Below the pieces are notes generated by a model. It saw only the letters and a list, made by a program, of their open reading frames with translations. It was not told where the DNA came from and searched no databases. DNA of 64,000 nt from an uncultured Clostridia bacterium (lineage in GTDB: Bacteria > Bacillota > Clostridia > Oscillospirales > Acutalibacteraceae). Positions 63,567-64,000 of this stretch are shown piece after piece; the stretch's first letter is position 1; the number at the start of each line of letters is the position of its first letter. The translations under genes and the position numbers were made by a program. The DNA lies in NCBI GenBank assembly GCA_944384835.1, contig CALWUU010000015.1, positions 1 to 64,000 on the forward strand, in the 5' to 3' direction.

Positions 63567-64000
63567 ATGCATAAGTTAATCATTTGCGGGGGAAACGATA
63601 AATATGGAAATTCGGAAGGAATTCAGCGTTTGGATTTATTTCGAGGTGAATTGTATACCATAGTGGGCAATACGGGTTCAGGAAAGAGCAGACTGATGAA
63701 AGATATTGAACAGCTTGCAGATCATGATACGGTGACACAGCGCAGAGTGTTTATTGATGGCAAGCAATTCACTTGGGAGGAACGTCAAGAACAGTCACTG
63801 CATTTTGTTGCGCATTTAGGGCAGAATATGCGTTTTATGTTAGATACAACCGTAGAGGAGTTTTTGAATCTACATGCACATTGCAGGGCGAAAGAAGTGG
63901 ATACCAATGAGATTATTTTTCAGGCAAACCAAATTACCCCTGAAGCAATTATGCCCAATCAAAGTTTAAATTTATTAAGCGGCGGTCAAACAAGGGCACT
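63567..64000 (+). CDS. ABC-type ATPase, cut by the window end
   Basis: The first 144 residues of an ATP-binding cassette protein. It starts at ATG 63567 after AGGTGA, 14 bp past the GTPase gene. Walker A is GNTGSGKS (34-41) and the signature LLSGGQTRA lies at the window edge; Walker B is outside. The region between (residues 55-130) differs from typical importer ATPases, and I do not recognise the subfamily. It may be a transporter ATPase for the neighbouring system or a non-transport cassette working with the GTPase. Confidence 0.8.
   Translation, partial: MHKLIICGGNDKYGNSEGIQRLDLFRGELYTIVGNTGSGKSRLMKDIEQLADHDTVTQRRVFIDGKQFTWEERQEQSLHFVAHLGQNMRFMLDTTVEEFLNLHAHCRAKEVDTNEIIFQANQITPEAIMPNQSLNLLSGGQTRA

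Overview
The window looks like chromosome from an anaerobic, low-GC, spore-forming Clostridia member, probably from the Ruminococcaceae/Oscillospirales side. That placement is my inference from anaerobic corrin synthesis via CbiK, a SpoVB-type flippase, an NAD-linked [FeFe] hydrogenase, a short archaeal-type ProRS, a zinc-type S14, TTG/GTG starts with strong Shine-Dalgarno sequences, and sigma-A-like promoters. I saw no rRNA, tRNA, CRISPR array or complete insertion sequence.

Layout. 1-6.7 kb (minus): anaerobic cobalamin operon cbiK-[cobalamin riboswitch + terminator]-cbiD-cbiL-cbiF-cbiG-hemA-cbiH. 6.8-14.05 kb (plus): shikimate/tyrosine operon aroB-aroC-aroE/aroK fusion-aroQ-aroF-(hairpin)-aroA-tyrA. 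14.1-24.4 kb: pepF, a SpoVB-like flippase (minus), prmA-dcd, a gene-poor stretch, pheA (minus), acpP, proS and a cation/proton antiporter. 24.5-40.3 kb: the S10-spc-alpha ribosomal superoperon from rpsJ to rplQ, with secY, adk, map, a KOW protein, infA and rpoA. It is preceded by a leader with a promoter, a 51-codon ORF and an attenuator-like terminator. 40.4-42.8 kb (minus): serC-serA. 43.1-51.6 kb: a hydrogenase regulatory/maturation-like module (two DRTGG proteins, a RsbW-like ATPase, a HydS-like sensory hydrogenase, a PHP protein), then the bifurcating-type hydrogenase operon (HydC, ATPase, 2Fe-2S protein, HydB, HydA). 51.7-58.2 kb: a DUF218 protein, a 99-bp tandem repeat, pyrC, and pyrF-pyrK-pyrD-phosphatase-ruvX. 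58.4-59.5 kb (minus): a small accessory pair, a DUF3784-like membrane protein and a Vat/CatB-type acetyltransferase with an upstream leader ORF. 59.6-64 kb: an uncharacterised divergent locus. A Crp-family regulator and an ABC importer lie on the minus strand. A cysteine-rich GTPase and an ABC-type ATPase, cut by the window end, lie on the plus strand.

How it fits together. The shikimate operon and pheA make chorismate, prephenate and Phe/Tyr precursors. The serC-serA pair makes serine, and the pyr genes make UMP. HemA supplies aminolaevulinate for the corrin ring, and the riboswitch adjusts the cbiD-to-cbiH part to cobalamin. The trimeric hydrogenase probably couples H2 to NAD(H) and ferredoxin, with the HydS-like protein as a likely H2/redox sensor beside it.

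Most promising places for new biology: the Crp/ABC/GTPase locus at the right end, where two matching 16-bp palindromes flank the divergent promoters; the S10 leader ORF plus attenuator; the acetyltransferase leader ORF; the 99-bp repeat that carries the pyrC promoter; and the pair of hydrogenase-fold proteins with opposite substitutions in their two-cysteine motif.
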